Shown in pieces: positions 40,444 to 48,579 of a DNA stretch of 64,000 nucleotides (position 1 is the first letter of the stretch; every line of letters begins with the position of its first letter). A program made the position numbers and the translations under genes. Under the pieces are notes generated by a model. That model had not been told where the DNA came from. It searched no databases and saw only the letters and a list, made by a program, of their open reading frames with translations. Source of the DNA: PBB1 sp965229345 (GTDB taxonomy: Bacteria; Pseudomonadota; Gammaproteobacteria; Burkholderiales; Burkholderiaceae_C); NCBI GenBank assembly GCA_965229345.1, contig OZ245872.1, forward strand, positions 310,001 through 374,000, in the 5' to 3' direction.

Positions 40444-42117
40444 ATGGAAAAAATCTGGCTCAAGCATTACCCACCAGGCGTGCCAGCGCTGATCGATGTG
40501 GCCGAATGCGACTCGCTGGTCGCCTTGCTGGAAGACAGCTTCCGCAAGTACCGCGATCTGCCGGCGTGCAAGTTCATGGGGCACACCCTCAGCTTCGGCG
40601 AGATCGATGCGTTGTCGACCGCTTTTGCGGGCTGGTTGCAGGCGCAGGGTTTCGTCAAGGGCGACCGGGTCGCGCTGATGATGCCCAATGTGCCGCAGTA
40701 CCCCGTCGCGGTCGCCGGCGTGCTGAGAGCGGGCTGCGTGGTGGTCAATGTGAACCCGCTGTACACACCGCGCGAGCTCGAGCATCAGCTGAAGGATTCC
40801 GGCGCGACCGGCATCGTGGTGCTTGAAAACTTCGCGACCACGCTGCAGCAGGTGATGCCATCGGTGGCAGTGCGCAAGATCGTGGTCACCGCGCTGGGCG
40901 ACCTGCTCGGTGCGCCCAAATCGTGGATCGTCAACACGGTGGTGCGCCATGTGAAGAAACTGGTGCCGCCGTACGAATTGCCTGGCGCCGTGCGCTTCAA
41001 CGCCGCGCTGTCTGCCGGACGGCAGCAGGCCCTGCGCCCCCCCGCGGTGGGCCCGGACGACATCGCGGTGCTGCAGTACACCGGCGGCACCACCGGCGTC
41101 AGCAAGGGCGCGGTGCTGCTGCACCGCAACCTGGTGGCCAACATCCTGCAGTCCGAAGCCTGGTACGGCCCGGCGCTGAAGAAGATCCCGCCAGGCGTGC
41201 AGATCCTGACGGCGTGCGCGCTGCCGCTGTATCACATCTTCGGTTTCAACACGAACATGATGCTGGGCCTGCGCATGGGCGGCTGCAGCCTGCTGATCCC
41301 CAATCCGCGCGACCTGCCTGCCGTGTTCAAGACGCTGGCCGGGGAGCGCGTCCACAGCTTCCCGGCCGTCAACACGCTGTTCCGCGCGATGGCCAGCCAC
41401 CCCGATTTCGACCGCGTGGACTGGAGCCAGCTGGTCATTTCGGTGGGTGGAGGCATGGCGGTGCACAGTGCGACCGCACAGCTGTGGCTGGAGAAGACCG
41501 GCTGCCCCATCGTCGAAGGCTACGGTCTGTCGGAGACCTCGCCGACGGCCAGCTGCAACCCGATCGACAGCACCAGTTTCAGCGGCACCATCGGCCTGCC
41601 GATGCCCAACACCGAGATGACCCTGCTCGACGACGCCGGCCAGGAAGTGCCTCTGGGCACGCCCGGCGAAATCGCGATCCGCGGGCCGCAGGTGATGGCC
41701 GGCTACTGGCAGCGGCCCGACGAAACCGCGAAGGTCATGACCGCCGACGGCTACTTTCGCTCGGGCGACATCGGCACCGTCGACGAGCGCGGCTATTTCA
41801 AGATCATCGACCGCAAGAAGGACATGATCAAGGTCAGCGGCTTCAACGTGTACCCCAACGAGGTCGAGGAAGTGGTGTCGCAACTGGCCGGTGTGGCCGA
41901 ATGCGCTGCCGTGGGGGTGCCCGACGAGAAGGCTGGCGAGGTGATCAAGCTGGTCATCGTGCGCAGCAACCCCCAGCTCACCGAGGCCGAAGTGCGCCAC
42001 CATTGCGAGGCCATGCTGGCGGGCTACAAACGGCCGCGGGTGATCGAGTTCCGTACTGAAATGCCCAAGACCAACGTCGGCAAGATCCTGCGTCGCGTGT
42101 TGCGCGACGGCAGCTGA
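40444..42117 (+). CDS. fadD: Long-chain fatty acid-CoA ligase
   Basis: Activates fatty acids with ATP and CoA for beta-oxidation or phospholipid use. I chose MEKIWLKHYPPGVPALIDVA (557 residues); that N-terminus matches FadD proteins, while the 19-codon extension does not. Adenylation motifs are YTGGTTGVSKGAVLLHRNLV (AMP/ATP loop), EGYGLSETSPTASCNP, GYFRSGDIGTVDERGYFKII and the C-terminal catalytic lysine region KTNVGKILRRVLR. It follows the CDF-fold gene by 140 bases and precedes rsmE by 20. Confidence 0.94.
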   Translation: MEKIWLKHYPPGVPALIDVAECDSLVALLEDSFRKYRDLPACKFMGHTLSFGEIDALSTAFAGWLQAQGFVKGDRVALMMPNVPQYPVAVAGVLRAGCVVVNVNPLYTPRELEHQLKDSGATGIVVLENFATTLQQVMPSVAVRKIVVTALGDLLGAPKSWIVNTVVRHVKKLVPPYELPGAVRFNAALSAGRQQALRPPAVGPDDIAVLQYTGGTTGVSKGAVLLHRNLVANILQSEAWYGPALKKIPPGVQILTACALPLYHIFGFNTNMMLGLRMGGCSLLIPNPRDLPAVFKTLAGERVHSFPAVNTLFRAMASHPDFDRVDWSQLVISVGGGMAVHSATAQLWLEKTGCPIVEGYGLSETSPTASCNPIDSTSFSGTIGLPMPNTEMTLLDDAGQEVPLGTPGEIAIRGPQVMAGYWQRPDETAKVMTADGYFRSGDIGTVDERGYFKIIDRKKDMIKVSGFNVYPNEVEEVVSQLAGVAECAAVGVPDEKAGEVIKLVIVRSNPQLTEAEVRHHCEAMLAGYKRPRVIEFRTEMPKTNVGKILRRVLRDGS

Positions 42118-42137
42118 CGCCGCGCTTCCTTCCGCCG

Positions 42138-42863
42138 ATGCCGCCCCGCTTCTTCGTTCCACCGCCGTTGCAGGCGGGTGAGCACTGCGTGCTGCCACCC
42201 GGACCGACCCGCCATGTGCAGGTGCTGCGGCTGCAACCCGGCGACGCGATCACGCTGTTCGATGGCCAGGGTGGCGAATGGCAGGCGCGCATCGAGCAGA
42301 TGGGGCGCAGCGTGGTGTCGGTACAGCTTCTGTCGCATCAGCCCGCTGATCGCGAACTCGCTTTCGACGTGACGATCGCGATGGGCATGCCGGCCAACGA
42401 GCGGATGGACAGCGTCGTCGAGAAGGCGACCGAGTTGGGCGTCGCGTTCATTCAACCCCTGGTCTGCGAGCGCTCGGTGCTGCGCCTGACCGGTGAGCGC
42501 GCCGACAAGAAGGTGGCGCACTGGCAAGCGGTGGCGGCGGCGGCGAGTGAGCAGTGCGGTCGAACCCGGGTGCCAACGGTACAGCCGGTGCGTGCCTTGT
42601 CGACCTGGCTCGCGGGATTGGCGCCCGAGGCGATCGGCCGGCGTCATGTGCTGAGCCTGCGCGCCGGCGGCCACGGCATCGCTGCCGCACAGGCTGGCGC
42701 GTCGCTGCTGTTCCTCAGCGGCCCCGAAGGCGGCCTGTCGGAGGCCGAAGAGCAGGCCGCGGCGGAGGCCGGATTTCAGCCGTTGTCGCTCGGGCCCCGG
42801 GTGCTGCGCGCCGACACCGCGCCGCTCGCCGTGCTGGCCGCCCTGGCGTTGTCCGCGCGCTGA
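42138..42863 (+). CDS. rsmE: 16S rRNA (uracil-1498-N3)-methyltransferase
   Basis: SPOUT-class methyltransferase acting on the assembled 30S subunit. The 241 residues start MPPRFFVPPPLQAGEHCVLP, the small PUA-like N-terminal domain. The trefoil-knot SAM site follows, with LLFLSGPEGGLSEAEEQAA and LGPRVLRADTAPLAVLAALA, and the segment KATELGVAFIQPLVCERSV is diagnostic. It lies 20 bases after fadD. Confidence 0.95.
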   Translation: MPPRFFVPPPLQAGEHCVLPPGPTRHVQVLRLQPGDAITLFDGQGGEWQARIEQMGRSVVSVQLLSHQPADRELAFDVTIAMGMPANERMDSVVEKATELGVAFIQPLVCERSVLRLTGERADKKVAHWQAVAAAASEQCGRTRVPTVQPVRALSTWLAGLAPEAIGRRHVLSLRAGGHGIAAAQAGASLLFLSGPEGGLSEAEEQAAAEAGFQPLSLGPRVLRADTAPLAVLAALALSAR

Positions 42864-42882
42864 TCCCGGGGCGGGCCGCGCG

Positions 42883-44142
42883 TCAGCGCGATGAACCGGT
42901 GTCGCTGCGCATGGTGCCTGCCACCAGATCGAAGCGGAACAAGCGGCATTCGATCGGCCCGTTCCACATCGGGGTTCGGCGCGACTCCTTCAGCCGCATC
43001 GCGCCGGGCAGCTTCATGTCGGGGCTGAGCACATGCGCGGTCCAGCCGGCCGGGTGCCGGGTGTAGGCGCGTTTCCAGTGCGCGCTGAGGCGGGCGAAGA
43101 AGTCGTCCGGAAGATCCTTGTTGCCCGGGTCGGCGCTTGCCGCGCGGGGCGATGCCGCCGCCTTGCCCGCCACCTCGATGCGCTCGCCGTATGGCGGGTT
43201 CAGCATCAGCGTGCCGGGCAGGTCGTCGGGCAACTCGGGCGCCGGGCGCTCCAACGCATCACCGCCGTTGAAGGTGATGGCCGCCTCGACACCCGCCCGC
43301 TGCGCATTGCGTCGCGCGAAATCGACCATGCGGAACGACACGTCGCTGGCGTGGATCGGCACGGCCGATGGATGGATGCGCGCCTGTGCGTGGCTGCGCA
43401 GGCGCTGCAGTTCGGCGCGCATGTCCGGCGTGGCAAATGGCAGCAGGCGCTCGAAGGCGAAGCGACGCTTCAGGCCCGGCGCGATGCCGCAGGCGATCTG
43501 TGCAGCCTCGATCGCGATCGTGCCCGAGCCACAGCAGGGATCGTGCAGCGCGCCACCTGCTTCGGGCGTGCCGTGCCAACCGGCGGCGGCGAGCATCGCC
43601 GCCGCCAGTGTTTCCTTCAGCGGGGCATCGCCCTTGTCTTCACGCCAACCGCGCTTGAACAGCGGCTCGCCGGAGGTATCGACGTACAGCGCCGCGCGCT
43701 CTTCCCCGAGGTGCAGCACCAGCGCCAGATCGGGGTTGCGGATGTCGACGCTCGGCCGCTCGCCAGCGGCATCGCGCAACACGTCGCAGACCGCGTCCTT
43801 GATGCGCAGCGCGGCGAAGTTGAGGCTGCGCAGCGGGCTGCGGTGGGCGGTGGTGTCGACGCGCAAGGTGTGTTGCGGTGTGATCCACTGCGTCCAGTCC
43901 ACGCTGGCTGCCAAGTCGTACAGCGCCTGCTCGTCGCGGTACGGGCCTTCAGCCACCTCGACCAGCACCCGCTGCGCGAGGCGCGATTCGAGGTTGAGCA
44001 CCATCACCTCGCTCGGGCCGCCATCGAGCGCGACACCGCCGCGCAGAGCCTGCACTTCCACCGTCGGCAGCACGCGCCGGATTTCGTCGGCCAGCAGCGC
44101 CTCGACACCTGCAGCGCAGGGCAGAAAGAAGGGAGCAGTCAT
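42883..44142 (-). CDS. rlmL: THUMP-domain 23S rRNA methyltransferase (RlmL-like)
   Basis: A 419-residue class I methyltransferase matching the N-terminal (RlmL, m2G2445) half of the E. coli RlmKL fusion. The RlmK half is absent here. The THUMP domain occupies residues 45-155 or so, with PSVDIRNPDLALVLHLGEER. The methyltransferase core has LHDPCCGSGTIAIEAAQIAC (SAM loop), SDVSFRMVDFARRNAQRAGV and the catalytic LMLNPPYGERIEV. It lies 22 bases downstream of rpoN on the same strand. Confidence 0.88.
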   Translation of the reverse strand: MTAPFFLPCAAGVEALLADEIRRVLPTVEVQALRGGVALDGGPSEVMVLNLESRLAQRVLVEVAEGPYRDEQALYDLAASVDWTQWITPQHTLRVDTTAHRSPLRSLNFAALRIKDAVCDVLRDAAGERPSVDIRNPDLALVLHLGEERAALYVDTSGEPLFKRGWREDKGDAPLKETLAAAMLAAAGWHGTPEAGGALHDPCCGSGTIAIEAAQIACGIAPGLKRRFAFERLLPFATPDMRAELQRLRSHAQARIHPSAVPIHASDVSFRMVDFARRNAQRAGVEAAITFNGGDALERPAPELPDDLPGTLMLNPPYGERIEVAGKAAASPRAASADPGNKDLPDDFFARLSAHWKRAYTRHPAGWTAHVLSPDMKLPGAMRLKESRRTPMWNGPIECRLFRFDLVAGTMRSDTGSSR

Positions 44143-44164
44143 GCGGGTTCGGCGGGCAGCCCGC

Positions 44165-45703
44165 TCACATCGTCTTGCGCAGATTGGCCGGCGCGATGCG
44201 CAGCGCTTCGCGGTATTTGGCCACGGTGCGGCGCGCCACCTGGATGCCCTGCTCCTCGAGCATCTTGCTGAGCTGGCTGTCCGACAGCGGCTTCAGCACG
44301 TTCTCCGACGCAACCAACTGCTTGATCAGTGCGCGCACTGCGGTGCTGGAGGCATTGCCGCCGGCTTCAGTGTTCAGCGACGAGCCGAAGAAGTACTTCA
44401 GCTCGAAGGTGCCGAACACCGTGGCCATGTATTTCGCGGTGGTCACGCGCGAGATCGTCGACTCGTGCAAACCGAGCTCGTCGGCGATCTCGCGCAACAC
44501 CAGCGGCTTCATCGCGATTTCGCCGTGGGTGAAGAAATTCTTCTGCCGCTCGACGATGGCCTGCGACACCCGCTGGATGGTGTCGAAGCGCTGCTGGATG
44601 TTCTTCATGAACCAGCGCGCTTCCTGCAGCCGTGAACTCAAGCCGGCGTGGCTGCCATTGGCCGACGCGACGCCGCGCCCCTGGCGGATGGCCTGCGCGT
44701 ACAGGTCGTTGATGCGCAGCTTGGGCATCACATCGGGATTGAGCACGACCTTCCAGCTGCGGCCTGACTTCTGCACGATCACGTCGGGCACGATGATGTT
44801 GGCCTCGGCCCGCGAGAACGGGCGCCCGGGTTTGGGCTCCAGCACGGTGATGAGCGCTTGCGCCTGCTTGACCAGGTCCTCATCGGCCCCCGTCACCGCC
44901 ATCAGCTTCTTCAGATCGCGACGCGCCAGGAGCTCCAGGTGGTGCTTGCAGATCATGATCGCGATCATCTGCGCCTCGCTGCGCGGCAGCAGGCGCAGTT
45001 GCAAGGTCAGGCATTCGGGCAGGTTGCGCGCACCGACACCGATCGGATCCATGTTCTGCAGCCACTTCAGTGCGCAGCCCAGACGCTCCATCAGTTCCTC
45101 ATGCCGCGCCGCATCATCACCGGCCAGGGCCTGCGCGATGTCTTCCAGGCTGTCGGCCAGGTAACCGTCCCCGTCGAGCGACTCGATCAGCACCTCGATG
45201 GCAGCGGCATCCTCGGGCGACAAGCGCATGCCGAGCAACTGGCCCCGCAGATGTTCCTGCAGGCTGGTTTGCGCGGGATTGCGGTCTTGCGGGTCGAAGT
45301 CTTCGCCGTCGTTGTTGGTGCCGGACTTGCCCGGCGTTTCACGGATGCCGTCGAAGTCATCGCGCTCGGTGCCGTTTTCCCAGTCGTCGCGCTCGGTGGT
45401 GCCGAAGTCGCTGCCATCCATGCCGGGCGCGTCATCGCCCCCTTCGCCGCTGGCCTCTGACGGTGTATCGGCGCGTTCGGTTTCGCGCTCGGCCACCCGC
45501 TCGGTCGCCGAAGTGCGCTCGGCCATCGGTTCGAAAGCACCGACCGCGTCGTCTTCCGGTTCGAGAAACGGGTTCTGGTCGAGCATCTGCTCGACTTCCT
45601 GGTGCAACTCCAGCGTGGACAGCTGCAGCAGCCGGATCGACTGCTGCAGCTGCGGCGTCAACGCCAGATGCTGCGACAGCCGTACCTGTAAGGACGGCTT
45701 CAT
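44165..45703 (-). CDS. rpoN: RNA polymerase sigma-54 factor
   Basis: Alternative sigma factor that needs AAA+ activators. The 512 residues have a Gln/Leu-rich region I (MKPSLQVRLSQHLALTPQLQ, then QSIRLLQLSTLELHQEVEQM) and a long acidic region II (about 50-140, rich in Glu, Asp and Gly). The core-binding region follows, then the DNA-binding part ending in the RpoN box ARRTVAKYREAL. It starts five bases after lptB, completing the lptA-lptB-rpoN order standard in proteobacteria. Confidence 0.97.
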   Translation of the reverse strand: MKPSLQVRLSQHLALTPQLQQSIRLLQLSTLELHQEVEQMLDQNPFLEPEDDAVGAFEPMAERTSATERVAERETERADTPSEASGEGGDDAPGMDGSDFGTTERDDWENGTERDDFDGIRETPGKSGTNNDGEDFDPQDRNPAQTSLQEHLRGQLLGMRLSPEDAAAIEVLIESLDGDGYLADSLEDIAQALAGDDAARHEELMERLGCALKWLQNMDPIGVGARNLPECLTLQLRLLPRSEAQMIAIMICKHHLELLARRDLKKLMAVTGADEDLVKQAQALITVLEPKPGRPFSRAEANIIVPDVIVQKSGRSWKVVLNPDVMPKLRINDLYAQAIRQGRGVASANGSHAGLSSRLQEARWFMKNIQQRFDTIQRVSQAIVERQKNFFTHGEIAMKPLVLREIADELGLHESTISRVTTAKYMATVFGTFELKYFFGSSLNTEAGGNASSTAVRALIKQLVASENVLKPLSDSQLSKMLEEQGIQVARRTVAKYREALRIAPANLRKTM

Positions 45704-45708
45704 GGCAT

Positions 45709-46482
45709 CTACATTCTGAAATGCTCGCCGAGGTACACCTTGCGCACGTCGGGGTTGTCGACGATTTCCGCAGGGGTGCCTTCGGCCAGCACCCGGCCTT
45801 CACTGATGATGTAGGCGCGGTCGCAGATGCCCAGCGTTTCGCGCACGTTGTGATCGGTGATCAGCACGCCGATGCCACGCGTCTTCAGAAAACTGATGAT
45901 GCGCTGGATCTCGATGACCGCGATCGGGTCGACGCCGGCGAACGGCTCGTCGAGCAGGATGAAGCGGGGCTGGGTCGCCAGCGCACGGGCGATCTCGACC
46001 CGACGCCGCTCGCCGCCGGACAAGGACAGTGCCGTCGAGTCTCGCAATTTCTCGATGCCGAGGTCGCGCAGCAGGCCTTCGAGCAGATCGTTGATCGCCG
46101 CCGGCTTCAGCGCCCGGCCGTCGGCATCGACCTGCAGCTCCAGCACCGCACGGATGTTTTCCTCGACATTCAGCTTGCGAAAGATCGAGGCTTCCTGAGG
46201 CAGGTACGACAGACCGAGGCGCGAACGCCGATGGATCGGCAGCCGATCGACGCGCTGACCTTCGATGGTGATCTCACCGGCATCGGCGGGCACCAGGCCC
46301 ACGATCATGTAGAAGCTGGTGGTCTTGCCGGCGCCATTGGGGCCCAGCAACCCGACGACCTCGCCGGCATCGACCGACAGGTGCACATCGGTGACCACCT
46401 TGCGTGCACCGTAGCTTTTTTGTAACCCGGTGGCACTCAAGCGGTGCACGGGAGGCGATGCCTGGGTTGCGGTGGTACTCAA
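45709..46482 (-). CDS. lptB: Lipopolysaccharide export ABC transporter ATPase
   Basis: ATPase that powers extraction of LPS from the inner membrane with LptFG. The 257 residues contain Walker A GPNGAGKTTSFYMIVGLVPA, signature LSGGERRRVEIARAL and Walker B FILLDEPFAGVDPIAV. The start is TTG at 46482, overlapping the lptA stop codon (TTGA). A GTG 11 codons later (VHRLSATGLQKSYGARKVVT) is an alternative start. Confidence 0.96.
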   Translation of the reverse strand: MSTTATQASPPVHRLSATGLQKSYGARKVVTDVHLSVDAGEVVGLLGPNGAGKTTSFYMIVGLVPADAGEITIEGQRVDRLPIHRRSRLGLSYLPQEASIFRKLNVEENIRAVLELQVDADGRALKPAAINDLLEGLLRDLGIEKLRDSTALSLSGGERRRVEIARALATQPRFILLDEPFAGVDPIAVIEIQRIISFLKTRGIGVLITDHNVRETLGICDRAYIISEGRVLAEGTPAEIVDNPDVRKVYLGEHFRM

Positions 46483-47126
46483 CGCTTGTCGCCCAACGAC
46501 GGGCTGGATCGCAATGTGGCACCTGGCTGGGACGCCGCACCGGAGGCCGGTGCGACTTCGCGCGGCGTCAGCACGGCACGAACCCGGCCGCTGGGGTTGG
46601 TGGGCGTGGCTGCCGCGGCACCACCCACCACACTGAAGACCTCGGCCACGTTGTCGTAGACGATGGTGCTGCCGGCGGTTTCATCGGCCAGCACCGCGCC
46701 ACGGAATCGACGGATCACCGCGCGGTTGATGAAGCGGACCACATCGGCCTTGCCGTCGTACTCGATGCGCTCGCCCTCGCCTTCGATGTACTCATCGAGG
46801 CCCTCGCGCTTCTGGCGGAAGATCGCGCGCTTGCCCTCGTCCGCCGTCGCGATGCCGAACTGCGCGCCATCGGGCGACTGCCGTACCTCGACGTGACCCG
46901 CACGCATCGACATGGTGCCCTTGGTGACCACGACATTGCCAGTGAAGATGCCGAGCTGCTTGGCGTCGTCGTAGCGGCCATTGTCGGCCTCGACGTTCAG
47001 CGGCTTGTTGCGATCGGCTTTTTCAGCGTGGGCCGGATGCCCGCTCAGCGCGGCCACCACACCCAACATCAACAAGCGCCTGAGCGCGGGCCAGGAAGTC
47101 ATGAGAAAGTCGATGTGTGGGTTCAT
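46479..47126 (-). CDS. lptA: Lipopolysaccharide transport periplasmic protein LptA
   Basis: Periplasmic bridge protein that passes LPS to the outer membrane. The 215 residues have a signal peptide (LRRLLMLGVVAALSGHPAHA) and an OstA-fold body (NVEADNGRYDDAKQLGIFTG, then VVVTKGTMSMRAGHVEVRQS). ATG 47126 or the internal ATG 47102 could be the start; neither has a clear ribosome-binding site. The C-terminal 40 residues are low-complexity. lptC, usually just upstream, is not present; dsbA is there instead. Confidence 0.93.
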   Translation of the reverse strand: MNPHIDFLMTSWPALRRLLMLGVVAALSGHPAHAEKADRNKPLNVEADNGRYDDAKQLGIFTGNVVVTKGTMSMRAGHVEVRQSPDGAQFGIATADEGKRAIFRQKREGLDEYIEGEGERIEYDGKADVVRFINRAVIRRFRGAVLADETAGSTIVYDNVAEVFSVVGGAAAATPTNPSGRVRAVLTPREVAPASGAASQPGATLRSSPSLGDKR

Positions 47127-47233
47127 AGGGCACGATTCTTGCAGGAAATTCTACCCCACAAGCACCGGCCTTCACGGCCGAAACGCATCGAATGTGTGCG
47201 CTCTGCCCGGCCGTTGCGGCGGGCTGACCGTCC

Positions 47234-47887
47234 TCAGACCTTCTTGCGCGAGCGCTGGATCAGGTAGTCTGCCACGGCCAGCGTGCGATCCGCAGATCCG
47301 GCCAGCGATCCGGACGTGTAGAAGCGAGCCTGTATGCCCAGCGTGGGCACGCCGTCGATGCGATAGACCTCGGACAGTTGCTTGGCCTGACGGATTTTCG
47401 TCTGCACCGAAAACGAGTTGAAGGCCTCTGAAAACTTGGCGCCGTCTACCCCGTTCTTGGTCACGAAGGCCAGGATCTCGGGCAGCTTGTCGAGCCGCAG
47501 GCGGTCCAGGTGGATGGCATTGAAGACCTTGCGGTGCATGGTGTCCACCAGCCCCAAGGCATCGAGTGCGAAGAACAGACGTTGGTGCGCGACGAACGGC
47601 TCTTCGCGGAACGCCACCGGAATGCGGCGGAAAGCCACATCGGCTGGAAGCTTTTTCTGCCAGGCGTCCAGCGCCGGCTCGAACGCGTAGCAGTGCGGGC
47701 AACCGTACCAGAAGAACTCCACCACCTCGATCTTGCCGTCGGCGGGCACGGCGCCGGGCTGGCTCAACTTGACGTAATGCGTGCCTTCGACGAACTCGCT
47801 CTGCGCCTGTGCCACGCCGCCTGTGGACAGTGCGGCCACGCCGACGGCGCTGGCCATCAGGTGCGTTGAAAACTCGCGTCGCTTCAT
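47234..47887 (-). CDS. dsbA: Thiol:disulfide interchange protein DsbA-like
   Basis: Periplasmic oxidase that introduces disulfides. The 217 residues start MKRREFSTHLMASAVGVAAL, an export signal whose R-R-x-F resembles a Tat motif, unlike the Sec/SRP signal of E. coli DsbA. The thioredoxin-fold active site is WYGCPHCYAFEP with the CPHC motif typical of DsbA, and the cis-proline loop is VYRIDGVPTLGIQ. It lies 38 bases downstream of the SPOR gene and 107 bases upstream of lptA. Confidence 0.93.
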   Translation of the reverse strand: MKRREFSTHLMASAVGVAALSTGGVAQAQSEFVEGTHYVKLSQPGAVPADGKIEVVEFFWYGCPHCYAFEPALDAWQKKLPADVAFRRIPVAFREEPFVAHQRLFFALDALGLVDTMHRKVFNAIHLDRLRLDKLPEILAFVTKNGVDGAKFSEAFNSFSVQTKIRQAKQLSEVYRIDGVPTLGIQARFYTSGSLAGSADRTLAVADYLIQRSRKKV

Positions 47888-47925
47888 GGTTGTCGATCCC
47901 TTTGCGTGTCACACACCGCCATTGT

Positions 47926-48579
47926 TCACTTCAAGGCTCGGACCAGAGCGGCTTCAAAGCCCGCCGCCACCAATTTCTCCTTGGTACTGTCCGCTTCACC
48001 CTTGTCCTCGAACGGCCCGAGCCTCACACGGTGCACCGTGCGGCCAGACTGCTCGCGCTCGCTGATGCGGGCCGCATAACCGAGCAAAGCCAGCTTGCCT
48101 CGCTGAGACTCCGCATCGTCAGCACTGGCGTAGGCCCCCGTCTGCACGAAGTAACTGAACGCTTCATCGCCCGGTCTGGTGGACAGCGGCGCTGCAGCCG
48201 ACGCTGGGATGGTCGACGTGCCCGCAGGGCGATCGGCCAGGATGGCAGCCGGATCGCGTGCCGAACCGCGGTTGCCCACGGGCTCGGGCACGCTGGACGC
48301 CGCGGGCTCGGGCGTGATGGGCCGCGCCGGGTTCTTGCCGGCCAGCGGTGCGTTCGGGTCCCAGTTCTTGTTCTTTTCCCGCTCGGCCGCGTCCTGCTCG
48401 GGGGTGCGCTGCGGCACCTTGTCGAGGAACGGCACCGGCACCTTGGTGACATACAAGGCCACGCCGAGCGCGAGCGCCAGCCCGATCAGCAGACCGACGA
48501 TCAGCCCCGTCAGGAATCCGCCGGATTGGCGGGTGGAGGCTTTGGCAGCGCGTACAGGGGTTCGCATGGCAGGGTTCAC
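47926..48579 (-). CDS. SPOR-domain membrane protein (FtsN-like)
   Basis: A 217-residue single-pass inner-membrane protein: basic N-terminus, one helix (GGFLTGLIVGLLIGLALALG), a Pro/Ala-rich periplasmic linker, and a C-terminal SPOR domain (SYFVQTGAYASADDAESQRG) for septal peptidoglycan. The layout resembles FtsN, but essential FtsN helices in the linker cannot be recognised. The GTG start overlaps the argS stop codon (GTGA); an ATG four codons in is an alternative. argS, SPOR gene and dsbA run in that order on the same strand. Confidence 0.87.
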   Translation of the reverse strand: MNPAMRTPVRAAKASTRQSGGFLTGLIVGLLIGLALALGVALYVTKVPVPFLDKVPQRTPEQDAAEREKNKNWDPNAPLAGKNPARPITPEPAASSVPEPVGNRGSARDPAAILADRPAGTSTIPASAAAPLSTRPGDEAFSYFVQTGAYASADDAESQRGKLALLGYAARISEREQSGRTVHRVRLGPFEDKGEADSTKEKLVAAGFEAALVRALK

